The position numbers and the translations under genes are program-made. A DNA stretch of 64,000 bases from Clostridium minihomine (GTDB taxonomy: Bacteria; Bacillota; Clostridia; Oscillospirales; Acutalibacteraceae), in the NCBI RefSeq assembly GCF_900240385.1, contig NZ_OEQH01000001.1:682001-746000 (forward strand). The letters are read 5' to 3'. Positions 1-7,005 of the stretch are shown here, piece by piece. The notes under the pieces are model-generated. The model was given only the letters and a program-made list of their open reading frames with translations, ran no database searches and was not told the DNA's origin. How positions within the stretch are numbered: position 1 is the stretch's first letter; each line of letters opens with the position of its first letter.

Positions 1-1
1 C

Positions 2-712
2 CTTTGGGCCTATGATGGCTGGATTGGCGTGACCAATATGGCGGGGGAACTGAAAAATCCTTCTAAAACTTTGCCGAAGGTAATTTCGATCGGTGTTATT
101 TTTGTTATTATCGTATATGCCCTGTTTAATCTGGCGATTTTCCGTACCCTTCCACTGGATCAGATTGTGAGTTCCACCACCCCGGGTGCGGATGCGGCAA
201 AGGTTCTGTTTGGCAATGGCGGTGGAACCTTTATTACAGCGGGCATTATGGTTTCGGTATTCGGTGCGTTAAATGGGTATTTGATGACTGCCGCAAGAGT
301 ACCCCAAGCCATGGGCGAAAGGGGACAGCTGCCTTTTTCTAAAGTGCTGGGGCAAGTGCACCCCAAGTTGCGTACGCCGGCCAATGCTTTGATTTTCCAA
401 AGCCTGCTGGCAGTCATTTATATTTTTTCGGGTACTTTTAATACATTAACCGATCTTTTGGTATTTGTCTTATGGATTTTCTTTATCATGGGTGTTTTGG
501 GTGTGTTCATCCTGCGCAAAAAGCAAAAGCCCAAAGAAGGGCAATATCGGGTTCCGCTGTATCCCATTACCCCCATTATCGGTGCGGTGGGTGGCTTTTA
601 TATTCTAATCAGCACTTTGATTGATGCACCCGTGCGCTCTTTGATCGGCATTGGAATCACGCTGTTGGGTTTGCCGGTCTATTATTGGATGAAGAAAAAA
701 AGATCTGTATAA
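2..712 (+). CDS. APC-family amino acid permease, C-terminal part
   Basis: The reading frame is open from the window edge, so the gene starts upstream. A GTG at 29 is only an internal codon: the residues before it, LWAYDGWIGV, continue the well-known WAYDGW...NMAGELKNP motif of the amino acid-polyamine-organocation superfamily, especially SteT/LAT-like serine/threonine exchangers. The visible 236 residues hold about six hydrophobic segments and the loop sequence AARVPQAMGERGQLP, followed by a short basic C-terminus MKKKRSV. It should move amino acids across the cytoplasmic membrane; the substrate cannot be read from this part. It is followed by a 67-base gap with no obvious terminator, so co-transcription with the next gene is possible. 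The family is secure, the substrate is not. Confidence 0.9.
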   Translation, partial: LWAYDGWIGVTNMAGELKNPSKTLPKVISIGVIFVIIVYALFNLAIFRTLPLDQIVSSTTPGADAAKVLFGNGGGTFITAGIMVSVFGALNGYLMTAARVPQAMGERGQLPFSKVLGQVHPKLRTPANALIFQSLLAVIYIFSGTFNTLTDLLVFVLWIFFIMGVLGVFILRKKQKPKEGQYRVPLYPITPIIGAVGGFYILISTLIDAPVRSLIGIGITLLGLPVYYWMKKKRSV

Positions 713-779
713 AATGCGGAGCATACTCTAAAAGGCAAACCCATAGCCCGTTGTTTTTAAAGGGAAAGGAAGTGCTTTT

Positions 780-1571
780 TTGATAAACGGGGCGATTTTA
801 GGGGATATTGCGGGTTCCCGTTTTGAATTCAGCAAACCGGATCGTTTCAATCATAAAACGGTTTCCCTATTTGATAACAATTGTTTTTACACAGATGACA
901 CTGTTTTGACAGTGGCCACCAAATACGCCGTACTCAATCAGATTTCTTACCGCGATGCCTATGTGCTGTTTGGCAAACGGTATCCCCGTGCAGGGTATGG
1001 GCCAATGTTTAAGGAATGGCTTGAAGATCATTCTCATTCGCCCTACCGCAGTTTCGGTAATGGATCTGCCATGCGGGTAAGTTTTGTGGGGGAGTATTTC
1101 GATACGCTGGAAAAGGTGGAGGAAGAAGCGAAAAAAAGTGCAGAGTGCAGCCACAATCATCCCTGTGGTATTGCGGGTGCACAGGCAGTGGCAGTTTGTG
1201 TGTTTTTGGCCAAAAACGGCTTTTCCAAAAAAGAAATCAAACAGCAGATGACATCCCGATACGGTTATAACGTCAGCCGCAGCTTGCTGTTTCGCCGTCC
1301 CTTTTCCAAATTTGATATGAGTTGTGACGGCTCGGTTCCCTTGGCAATCCGCTGTTTTTTAGAAAGTAATGATTGGGAAAGCTGCATTCGCAATGTGCTC
1401 AGCATATCCTGCGATACCGACACGGTGGCATGCATTGCAGGGGCGATTGCGCTGGCTTTTTACGGCACAACCGGATTCGATGAGGGCTTTCTCTTAAAAA
1501 AATATTTGATTGATCCGGTTGCAGAGGAACAGCTGCTGTACCAATGGGCGGCTGCACCGTATGGTCATTGA
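780..1571 (+). CDS. ADP-ribosylglycohydrolase family protein
   Basis: 263 residues of the DraG/ADP-ribosylhydrolase (ARH) family, which remove ADP-ribose from modified proteins or other acceptors using a binuclear Mg centre. Seen directly: N-terminal GAILGDIAGSRFEF, the metal-binding motif YTDDTVLT near residue 40, GNGSAMRV near 95 and the C-terminal metal motif CDTDTVACIAGAIA near residue 210. All expected acidic ligands are present, so it is probably active. The start is a TTG at 780, chosen because AAAGGGAAAGGAAG lies just upstream and the protein then begins exactly at the conserved INGAILGD. It is slightly short for the family. The next gene is an unrecognised protein that might be functionally paired with it. 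The target of the hydrolase is unknown. Confidence 0.9.
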   Translation: MINGAILGDIAGSRFEFSKPDRFNHKTVSLFDNNCFYTDDTVLTVATKYAVLNQISYRDAYVLFGKRYPRAGYGPMFKEWLEDHSHSPYRSFGNGSAMRVSFVGEYFDTLEKVEEEAKKSAECSHNHPCGIAGAQAVAVCVFLAKNGFSKKEIKQQMTSRYGYNVSRSLLFRRPFSKFDMSCDGSVPLAIRCFLESNDWESCIRNVLSISCDTDTVACIAGAIALAFYGTTGFDEGFLLKKYLIDPVAEEQLLYQWAAAPYGH

Positions 1572-1731
1572 ATTGAAAACCGTTTTAAAACAGGAGCTGC
1601 CTGTTTTGCAGGTTTCAGTGCGGCTCGCACCGATGAAAGATTTTTGTAATTGCTCTGTGAAATGTTTGCCGTGGCTGTTAGAAAATCTGATGATTTGAAA
1701 GCCCGGCTATTAGAATCAAGGGGGACCTTGT

Positions 1732-2199
1732 GTGGTTGTTTACACGTATCAGTCTGTTAAGGTTTTAAAAATCCTAAAGTCCGGTGAAGTTTACCGAGCC
1801 CATACCAGCCGAAAGTATGCCCGGGAGTATGACTGCCTGATCGATATGCTGGGGCTAAACTGTGAATGTCCTATTTTCGGGAATCTACGATTTCACCGAA
1901 AAAACACCGGCGGCAGCACCTCAAACAGCGTAAAGCTGATTTTAAAAGTGCCCAGAGACTGCATGTGGCTGACAGAGTATTCGGCATGGGCCGATTTTAT
2001 GTATATGGTTCCGTTCACATCACCCAAGGACTACACGGACTTGGTGCATGGGGAAGTGGATGAGTATTCGCAGCACAGACTGACGGAAACCATAGGGTCC
2101 CTTAAAAGACAAAAGCCTTCTTGGCAATACCGGGTTCCTCAGGTTATTTTAGAAGAAATCCGGCCGGAATGGCTGGCAGAGTATAAAGTGAAGTTATAA
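1732..2199 (+). CDS. uncharacterised protein, possibly DUF3841-like
   Basis: 155 residues, GTG start with AAGGGGG seven bases upstream. I do not recognise it with certainty. The opening VVYTYQSVKVLKILKSGEV, the central SVKLILKVPRD and the LTEYSAWADFMY segment resemble DUF3841 proteins as I remember them, which are small soluble bacterial proteins of unknown function. There is no signal peptide or membrane segment. It lies 160 bases downstream of an ADP-ribosylglycohydrolase in the same direction. A writer/eraser pair for ADP-ribose is an attractive but unproven idea, since the start also superficially resembles the N-terminus of small ADP-ribosyltransferase folds. A structure search would decide. 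Confidence 0.6.
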   Translation: MVVYTYQSVKVLKILKSGEVYRAHTSRKYAREYDCLIDMLGLNCECPIFGNLRFHRKNTGGSTSNSVKLILKVPRDCMWLTEYSAWADFMYMVPFTSPKDYTDLVHGEVDEYSQHRLTETIGSLKRQKPSWQYRVPQVILEEIRPEWLAEYKVKL

Positions 2200-2346
2200 A
2201 AAAGCATCTGAAATTTTGTAAGTTTTTTGTGGTCAAAGGCCGGGGGGAGAACTGTTCGAGTGAGCGGCATTTTCTCGAATCAGGCAAAACCGCCGGTTTT
2301 TCGATGGATAGAATCAAATCACTTGGTAGGGGTAGGGGAGTTTTAA

Positions 2347-3711
2347 ATGGACAAAAAGTTATCGTTTTCATCTTACTTATTGGTAGGCTCTATGTTGTTC
2401 GGCCTGTTCTTTGGGGCCGGAAATCTGATTTTTCCAGTTCATATGGGGCAAGAGGCCGGTGCAAACACCTGGTTGGCCACTGCGGGATTTTTAACCACGG
2501 CAATTGGTTTGCCCTTTTTGGGTGTTATTGCCATCGGGGTGTCCGGCAGCAATGGGTTGTTTGATTTAGCCAGCCGCGTTCATCCGATTTATGGTTATGT
2601 GATGACTATTTTGCTGTATCTGACCATTGGGCCTTTTTTCGCATTGCCTCGTACTGCTACAGTGTCTTATGAAATTGGGCTGGTTCCTTTTCTTCCGGAA
2701 AGTTTTCGCACAACGGGCCTTGCCATTTTCACGCTTATCTTTTTTGCGGTAGCATTGGCTTTTTCATTAAAACCCAACCAATTGCTGGTATGGGTGGGCA
2801 AGGTACTGAATCCGCTGTTTTTAGCGGTTTTAGCGGTTTTGATTGTGCTGAGCCTGGTGCTCCCCATGGGCACGGTTTCTTCGATTCCGGTTATGGAAAG
2901 TTACGAATCGGCTCCCTTTTTCAAAGGCTTTTTAGAAGGGTATAATACGATGGATGCGCTGGCATCTTTGGCTTTTGGAATCATTGTAGTAAACAGCCTG
3001 AAAGATTTGGGCGTAAAAAGCCCCAAAGGAATTGCTCTGGATACGGTGCGATCCGGTGCGGTTAGTATTTTGCTGATGGGCTTGATTTATGGCTTCTTGG
3101 CTTATATGGGTGCTTCCAGTGCGGGTCAGTTTGCTGTTTCACAGAATGGAGGCATTGCGCTGGCACAGATCGCCAATTATTATCTGGGTGCCTGGGGCAG
3201 TGTTCTGTTGGCTGTCATTGTGACAATAGCCTGCCTGAAAACTGCCATTGGCCTGATTACTGCTTGTTCTCAGACTTTTTGTGAGCTGTTCCCAAACAAG
3301 CTGAACTATAAGACTTATACTGTGATTTTTACCGTGATTTCTTTGCTGGTGGCGAATGTAGGGTTAACCCAGATCATTTCTTTATCCATTCCAGTGCTGA
3401 TGTTCTTATATCCTTTGGCAATCTGCCTGATTTTGCTGGGAATTCTTTCTCCGCTGTTTCATAATCGGCGGTGTGTATATTTGATTCCCACGTTGTTTAC
3501 GCTGTTTGCCAGTGTGGGTGATTTATTGGCGGCACTGCCTGCTCAAACAGTTGCGCATCCGTTTTTTGCGGCGATTCTTGCTTTTTACCGGCAATACCTG
3601 CCTTTCTTCTCTTTGGGAATGGGATGGGTGGTTCCCTTGGTTGCCGGGATGCTGATGGGCTTTTTGGTGTTCCTGATTACCAAGAAGAAAAATCCGAGCC
3701 GGGCTGCCTAA
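2347..3711 (+). CDS. brnQ: branched-chain amino acid:cation symporter
   Basis: 454-residue polytopic membrane protein of the LIVCS family, importing leucine, isoleucine and valine with Na+ or H+. The N-terminus SSYLLVGSMLFGLFFGAGNL followed by IFPVHMGQEAG is the family hallmark, and about twelve hydrophobic stretches are visible to the end. The length fits the family (about 430-450). ATG at 2347 is preceded by GGGGTAGGGGAG. It has its own terminator at 3738-3778 and appears monocistronic. The 147 bases upstream show no T-box or other recognisable leader, so regulation cannot be inferred. Confidence 0.95.
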   Translation: MDKKLSFSSYLLVGSMLFGLFFGAGNLIFPVHMGQEAGANTWLATAGFLTTAIGLPFLGVIAIGVSGSNGLFDLASRVHPIYGYVMTILLYLTIGPFFALPRTATVSYEIGLVPFLPESFRTTGLAIFTLIFFAVALAFSLKPNQLLVWVGKVLNPLFLAVLAVLIVLSLVLPMGTVSSIPVMESYESAPFFKGFLEGYNTMDALASLAFGIIVVNSLKDLGVKSPKGIALDTVRSGAVSILLMGLIYGFLAYMGASSAGQFAVSQNGGIALAQIANYYLGAWGSVLLAVIVTIACLKTAIGLITACSQTFCELFPNKLNYKTYTVIFTVISLLVANVGLTQIISLSIPVLMFLYPLAICLILLGILSPLFHNRRCVYLIPTLFTLFASVGDLLAALPAQTVAHPFFAAILAFYRQYLPFFSLGMGWVVPLVAGMLMGFLVFLITKKKNPSRAA

Positions 3712-3737
3712 AAATCAAAATAATTATTTGGCAAATC

Positions 3738-3778
3738 AAAAAAGCCTCTGTCCGAATATATTCGGACAGAGGCTTTTT
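3738..3778. terminator. bidirectional Rho-independent terminator
   Basis: Perfect hairpin AAGCCTCTGTCCGAA / TTCGGACAGAGGCTT around a TATA loop, flanked by A and T runs. It serves the convergent brnQ (plus) and degV (minus) transcripts. Confidence 0.92.
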
Positions 3779-3799
3779 AATTGTTTGCTGGGCACGAAA

Positions 3800-4672
3800 T
3801 CAGCGATGAACACCAAGAAAGAACAAAGCGATTGTTCCGGGGCCAGAGTGTGTGCCGATGACTGGGCCCACATAATTGATGACAACATCCTTAACGGAAA
3901 AGCGCCTGCGTACTTCATCCCGTACCCATTCGGCGTCTTCCAGACTATCCCCATGACTAATGAAGATCACCTGGTTTTCCGGATCAATCACGGTTTCTTC
4001 CATCTGATCCACCAAAGCAATAAGCGAAGCTTTTCGCCCTCGTGCTTTGCCCACATTAATCAGCCGCCCCTCATCATCCACATGAAGAACGGGCTTGATG
4101 CCTAAAACAGTTCCAATCAAAGCGGTGGCAGAAGAAACCCGGCCGCCTCTTTTTAAATGGTTCAAGTCATCCACGGTAAACCAATGGCAAAGCTTTAACT
4201 TGTTTTCCTCTACCCAGTCGCGAACCTGTTCAATGGTTTTTCCGCTGCGTTTTTGTTGCACCGCATGGTAAATCAAAAGCCCTTGTCCCAAAGAAGCGCA
4301 AAGGCTGTCTATCGTATACAGTTTTCGTTCGGGATATTTCGGTGCCAGCTCTTGTGCTGCCACATAGGCCGAATTAAAAGTATTGCTTAGTGCAGAAGAA
4401 AACTGAATACAAAGAATATCTTTGCCGGATTGCAAAATGGATTCCATTTTGGTTTTGAATGCTTCCACATTCACACCAGAAGTAGTGCACACCGCCTCAT
4501 TGCGAAGCTGCTCATAAAAATCATGAAAACCAATTTCTTTTCCGTCCAGATCATTAAAAAAATCTTTCTCGTTCAGGCGTACTGAAAGAGGAAGAACCTC
4601 AAGTTCTAATTCCCTTGCAAAATCACCGGGCAAGTCACAGCACGAATCTGTAACTATTACAAAATCGTTCAT
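3800..4672 (-). CDS. DegV family fatty-acid-binding protein
   Basis: 290-residue DegV-fold protein. These cytosolic proteins bind a fatty acid and many serve as FakB subunits that present exogenous fatty acid to the FakA kinase; which lipid this one binds is not visible. The N-terminal IVTDSCCDLP, the central HLKRGGRVSSATALIGT with GIKPVL, and the C-terminal GPVIGTHSGPGTIALFF are the family signatures. The ATG at 4672 has GAGGAG upstream and a promoter at 4735-4763. It stands alone, convergent with brnQ, with no fakA next to it. Confidence 0.93.
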   Translation of the reverse strand: MNDFVIVTDSCCDLPGDFARELELEVLPLSVRLNEKDFFNDLDGKEIGFHDFYEQLRNEAVCTTSGVNVEAFKTKMESILQSGKDILCIQFSSALSNTFNSAYVAAQELAPKYPERKLYTIDSLCASLGQGLLIYHAVQQKRSGKTIEQVRDWVEENKLKLCHWFTVDDLNHLKRGGRVSSATALIGTVLGIKPVLHVDDEGRLINVGKARGRKASLIALVDQMEETVIDPENQVIFISHGDSLEDAEWVRDEVRRRFSVKDVVINYVGPVIGTHSGPGTIALFFLGVHR

Positions 4673-4734
4673 GGAAAACTCCTCATTTCAAATAGTTGCT
4701 CTTCTTCCATAAAAAACCACATAATATTTGGTTT

Positions 4735-4763
4735 ATTATACCATAAGAACCAGATATTTGCAA
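4735..4763 (-). promoter_or_regulatory. sigma-A-type promoter of degV
   Basis: On the minus strand TTGCAA (4758-4763), a 17-base spacer and TATAAT (4735-4740), about 65 bases upstream of the degV start. Confidence 0.65.
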
Positions 4764-4802
4764 ATAAGGGTGGTGTTTATTTTAACAAAGATCAAAAAAC
4801 AG

Positions 4803-4860
4803 TTGACAAACAGAAAAACCTGCTGTATTATTGTATTAATCCATTAGTACAATAATACAG
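4803..4860 (+). promoter_or_regulatory. promoter with overlapping 13-bp inverted-repeat operator
   Basis: TTGACA (4803-4808), 17-base spacer, TATTAT (4826-4831). The -10 box lies inside a perfect inverted repeat, CTGTATTATTGTA (4823-4835) and TACAATAATACAG (4848-4860), separated by 12 bases. The arrangement predicts that the GntR regulator encoded just downstream represses its own operon by blocking the -10 region, as YtrA-type regulators do. Confidence 0.85.
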
Positions 4861-4876
4861 CGGAGGTGAATTTTAA

Positions 4877-5242
4877 ATGAATTGGGATCTTAAACCAGAC
4901 AGACCCATTTATTTTCAGTTAATAGAACAGATTGAATTGAAAATTATTTCTGGTGTTTATCCTCCCGGCAGCCGGTTACCGTCGGTAAGGGATATGGCCA
5001 CAGATGCGGCGGTCAATCCGAATACCATGCAGCGGGCCTTATCTGAGTTGGAGAACCAGGGGCTTTTGCATTCCCAAAGAACCAGCGGCAGGTTTGTAAC
5101 GGAAAATGAGGAGATCATTATGAATATGAAATATTCTATTGCTAAAAATGTTGTACAGGAGTTTATAGAGCGAATGCATTCCTTGGGCTATAACGGCGAA
5201 GAAATAATTACGCTTTTAAAACAGATAGAGGAGGAGAGGTAA
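4877..5242 (+). CDS. GntR family regulator, YtrA subfamily
   Basis: 121 residues: an N-terminal winged helix-turn-helix (about 8-75; IYFQLIEQIELKIISG, PPGSRLPSVRDMA, VNPNTMQRALSELENQGL) and a short C-terminal helical tail without an effector domain, which is typical of YtrA. It is the first gene of a three-gene operon: the ABC ATPase follows after two bases and the permease overlaps the ATPase. YtrA-type regulators usually respond to cell-envelope stress or antibiotics and control the adjacent ABC transporter. The promoter immediately upstream carries a perfect palindrome that is the obvious operator. ATG at 4877 with GGAGGTG is a clear start. Confidence 0.93.
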   Translation: MNWDLKPDRPIYFQLIEQIELKIISGVYPPGSRLPSVRDMATDAAVNPNTMQRALSELENQGLLHSQRTSGRFVTENEEIIMNMKYSIAKNVVQEFIERMHSLGYNGEEIITLLKQIEEER

Positions 5243-5244
5243 GA

Positions 5245-5943
5245 ATGGAACCGATTTTGCAGTGTAATAACCTGACAAAAGTATTTCCAGGTAAAGTTGC
5301 TCTGTCCGGGGTGAATTTATCTTTGGGGCGGGGCCGAATCGTGGGGCTTTTGGGGCCCAATGGCAGCGGAAAAAGCACCCTGATTAAATTATGCAACGGA
5401 CTTTTAACGCCTACCAACGGCGAAATTTTAATTGACGGAAATGCACCGGGAATTGAAACAAAGCGGATTGTTTCTTATTTGCCGGAACGCACATACCTCA
5501 ATGATTGGATGACTGTGCGGAATCTGGTGGACTTTTTTGATGAGTTTTATACGGATTTCAGCAAAGGCAAAGCTTATGACATGCTTCAGCGGCTGGAAAT
5601 AAAAAGCGATACCAAGTTAAAAACAATGTCTAAGGGTACCAAAGAAAAGGTGCAGCTGATTCTGGTTATGAGCCGTGAAGCGTCCCTTTATCTTTTGGAT
5701 GAGCCCATCGGCGGTGTGGACCCGGCTGCCAGAGATTACATTTTGAATACGATTATTTCAAATTACAGTGAAAACGCAACTGTTTTGATTTCGACCCACT
5801 TGATCAGCGATGTGGAAAAAGTTTTGGATGATATTGTGTTTATCAACCAAGGTTCCATTGCATTGGTTTCTTCAGTGGATGAAATCCGTGAAAAAAATAA
5901 TAAGTCCGTGGACGAATTGTTCCGGGAGGTGTTTCGATGCTAA
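5245..5943 (+). CDS. ABC transporter ATP-binding protein (YtrB-like)
   Basis: 232-residue cytoplasmic nucleotide-binding subunit. Walker A GPNGSGKST near residue 37, Walker B LYLLDEP with the D-loop GGVDPAARD near 150, and H-loop STHLISD near 180 are intact. The signature motif reads MSKGTKEKVQ rather than LSGGQ, as in many YtrB/EcsA-like ATPases of ABC-2 exporters. It starts two bases after the GntR gene and its last codons overlap the permease gene. With the permease it should form an exporter or membrane-stress system switched on when the GntR protein releases its operator. The substrate is unknown. Confidence 0.93.
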   Translation: MEPILQCNNLTKVFPGKVALSGVNLSLGRGRIVGLLGPNGSGKSTLIKLCNGLLTPTNGEILIDGNAPGIETKRIVSYLPERTYLNDWMTVRNLVDFFDEFYTDFSKGKAYDMLQRLEIKSDTKLKTMSKGTKEKVQLILVMSREASLYLLDEPIGGVDPAARDYILNTIISNYSENATVLISTHLISDVEKVLDDIVFINQGSIALVSSVDEIREKNNKSVDELFREVFRC

Positions 5944-6722
5944 GGCGTTTGTTAAAGTATGAGCTTCAGGCTACGGCTCGGATTTTTCTTCCGTTGTATC
6001 TGCTGCTGTTCCTGATGTCTATTGTCAATAAGATATTTCTTTCCATCAATACAGAGAGCGTAGAAATCCCCATGGCGATTTCTATGACGGCATATATATC
6101 GATCATTGTAGCAATCATAGTCATTACGCTGGTGGTAACAATTCAGCGCTTTTATAAAAACCTGCTGACAGATGAAGGCTACCTGATGTTTACTTTGCCG
6201 ACCAGCATCAATGCGCATATTGCCAGCAAGATGCTTATTGCTATGCTTTGGAATTTTTTGAGTGTTATCCTTTCCATATGCTCGGTCATAGTACTGGCGA
6301 TCAACCCGGATGTGATACAAGAATTAGGCAGAGCTTGGCTGTATATGACATCTATTTTAGCTCAGCAGGGTGCTGGGGTACGGTTTGGCATCATTCAAAT
6401 CATCATCATGTTATTTGTATCTTTGGCTGCCGGAATCTTAAAGATGTATGCATCTATGGCACTGGGGCATCTGGTAACAAAACATCGGGTAGCAGGGGCT
6501 TTGGGTGCCTATTTTCTGATTGGCCTGGTGGAACAGATTGTGGTGACAGTCGGTATGACGGCTGTAGCTGGTTCCGGGTTCTTGGAGCGATTTGCAAACT
6601 GGGATCCGATGCCTCTTGCAAACTTGGCTTTTGCAGGCATCAATGTTGGCTGCTTGGTTCTTTCGGTTATCTTTTATTTTACTACCAAATATGTGCTGAA
6701 AAATAAATTGAATTTAGAATAA
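5937..6722 (+). CDS. ABC-2 type permease of the GntR-ABC operon
   Basis: 261 residues with about six transmembrane segments (for example LFLMSIVNKIFL, ISIIVAIIVITLVVTI, LGAYFLIGLVEQIVVTVG and a final LVLSVIFYFTTKYVL). No sequence family name is obvious beyond ABC-2-like permease, but the seven-base overlap with the ATPase gene and the shared promoter make it the membrane partner of that ATPase. The operon ends in a terminator at 6744-6776. Confidence 0.85.
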   Translation: MLRRLLKYELQATARIFLPLYLLLFLMSIVNKIFLSINTESVEIPMAISMTAYISIIVAIIVITLVVTIQRFYKNLLTDEGYLMFTLPTSINAHIASKMLIAMLWNFLSVILSICSVIVLAINPDVIQELGRAWLYMTSILAQQGAGVRFGIIQIIIMLFVSLAAGILKMYASMALGHLVTKHRVAGALGAYFLIGLVEQIVVTVGMTAVAGSGFLERFANWDPMPLANLAFAGINVGCLVLSVIFYFTTKYVLKNKLNLE

Positions 6723-6743
6723 GCCTAATATGATTCTTTCTTT

Positions 6744-6776
6744 TCCCCTCTGACCTTATCGGAGGGGAATTTTTTG
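6744..6776 (+). terminator. Rho-independent terminator of the GntR-ABC operon
   Basis: TTCCCCTC / GAGGGGAA stem followed by TTTTTT, 22 bases after the permease stop codon. Confidence 0.88.
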
Positions 6777-6846
6777 ATGGAATAAAAATGATACGACTTC
6801 TTAATTGGTCAATTATGGTATAATTCTTACGTTTTTCCAATTTTGG

Positions 6847-6875
6847 TTGATCCAAAAATATCCTTGCGGTATAAT
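6847..6875 (+). promoter_or_regulatory. putative promoter of the secreted lysozyme gene
   Basis: TTGATC (6847-6852), 17-base spacer, TATAAT (6870-6875). A short hairpin, ACGGC / GCCGT around 6885-6900, would lie at the start of the roughly 120-base leader. A second TATAAT at 6819-6824 has no good -35 partner. Confidence 0.6.
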
Positions 6876-7005
6876 CAAGTAGAACGGCGGTTTTTGCCGT
6901 TTGATGTCAAACAAAATATCTATTCGGGTCTATGGATCGGAATGAAACGAAGAATGAATAAAGCCAGATTGAATGAAGAATTTATTGCAAAGAGGGATTA
7001 AAAGA

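Noticed and set aside
1561-1698. 45-codon frame overlapping the end of the ADP-ribosylglycohydrolase gene
   Set aside because: No ribosome site at ATG 1561 and no recognisable protein features; the overlap is likely chance.
2200-2346. T-box leader upstream of brnQ
   Set aside because: No specifier stem or the conserved T-box sequence is visible.
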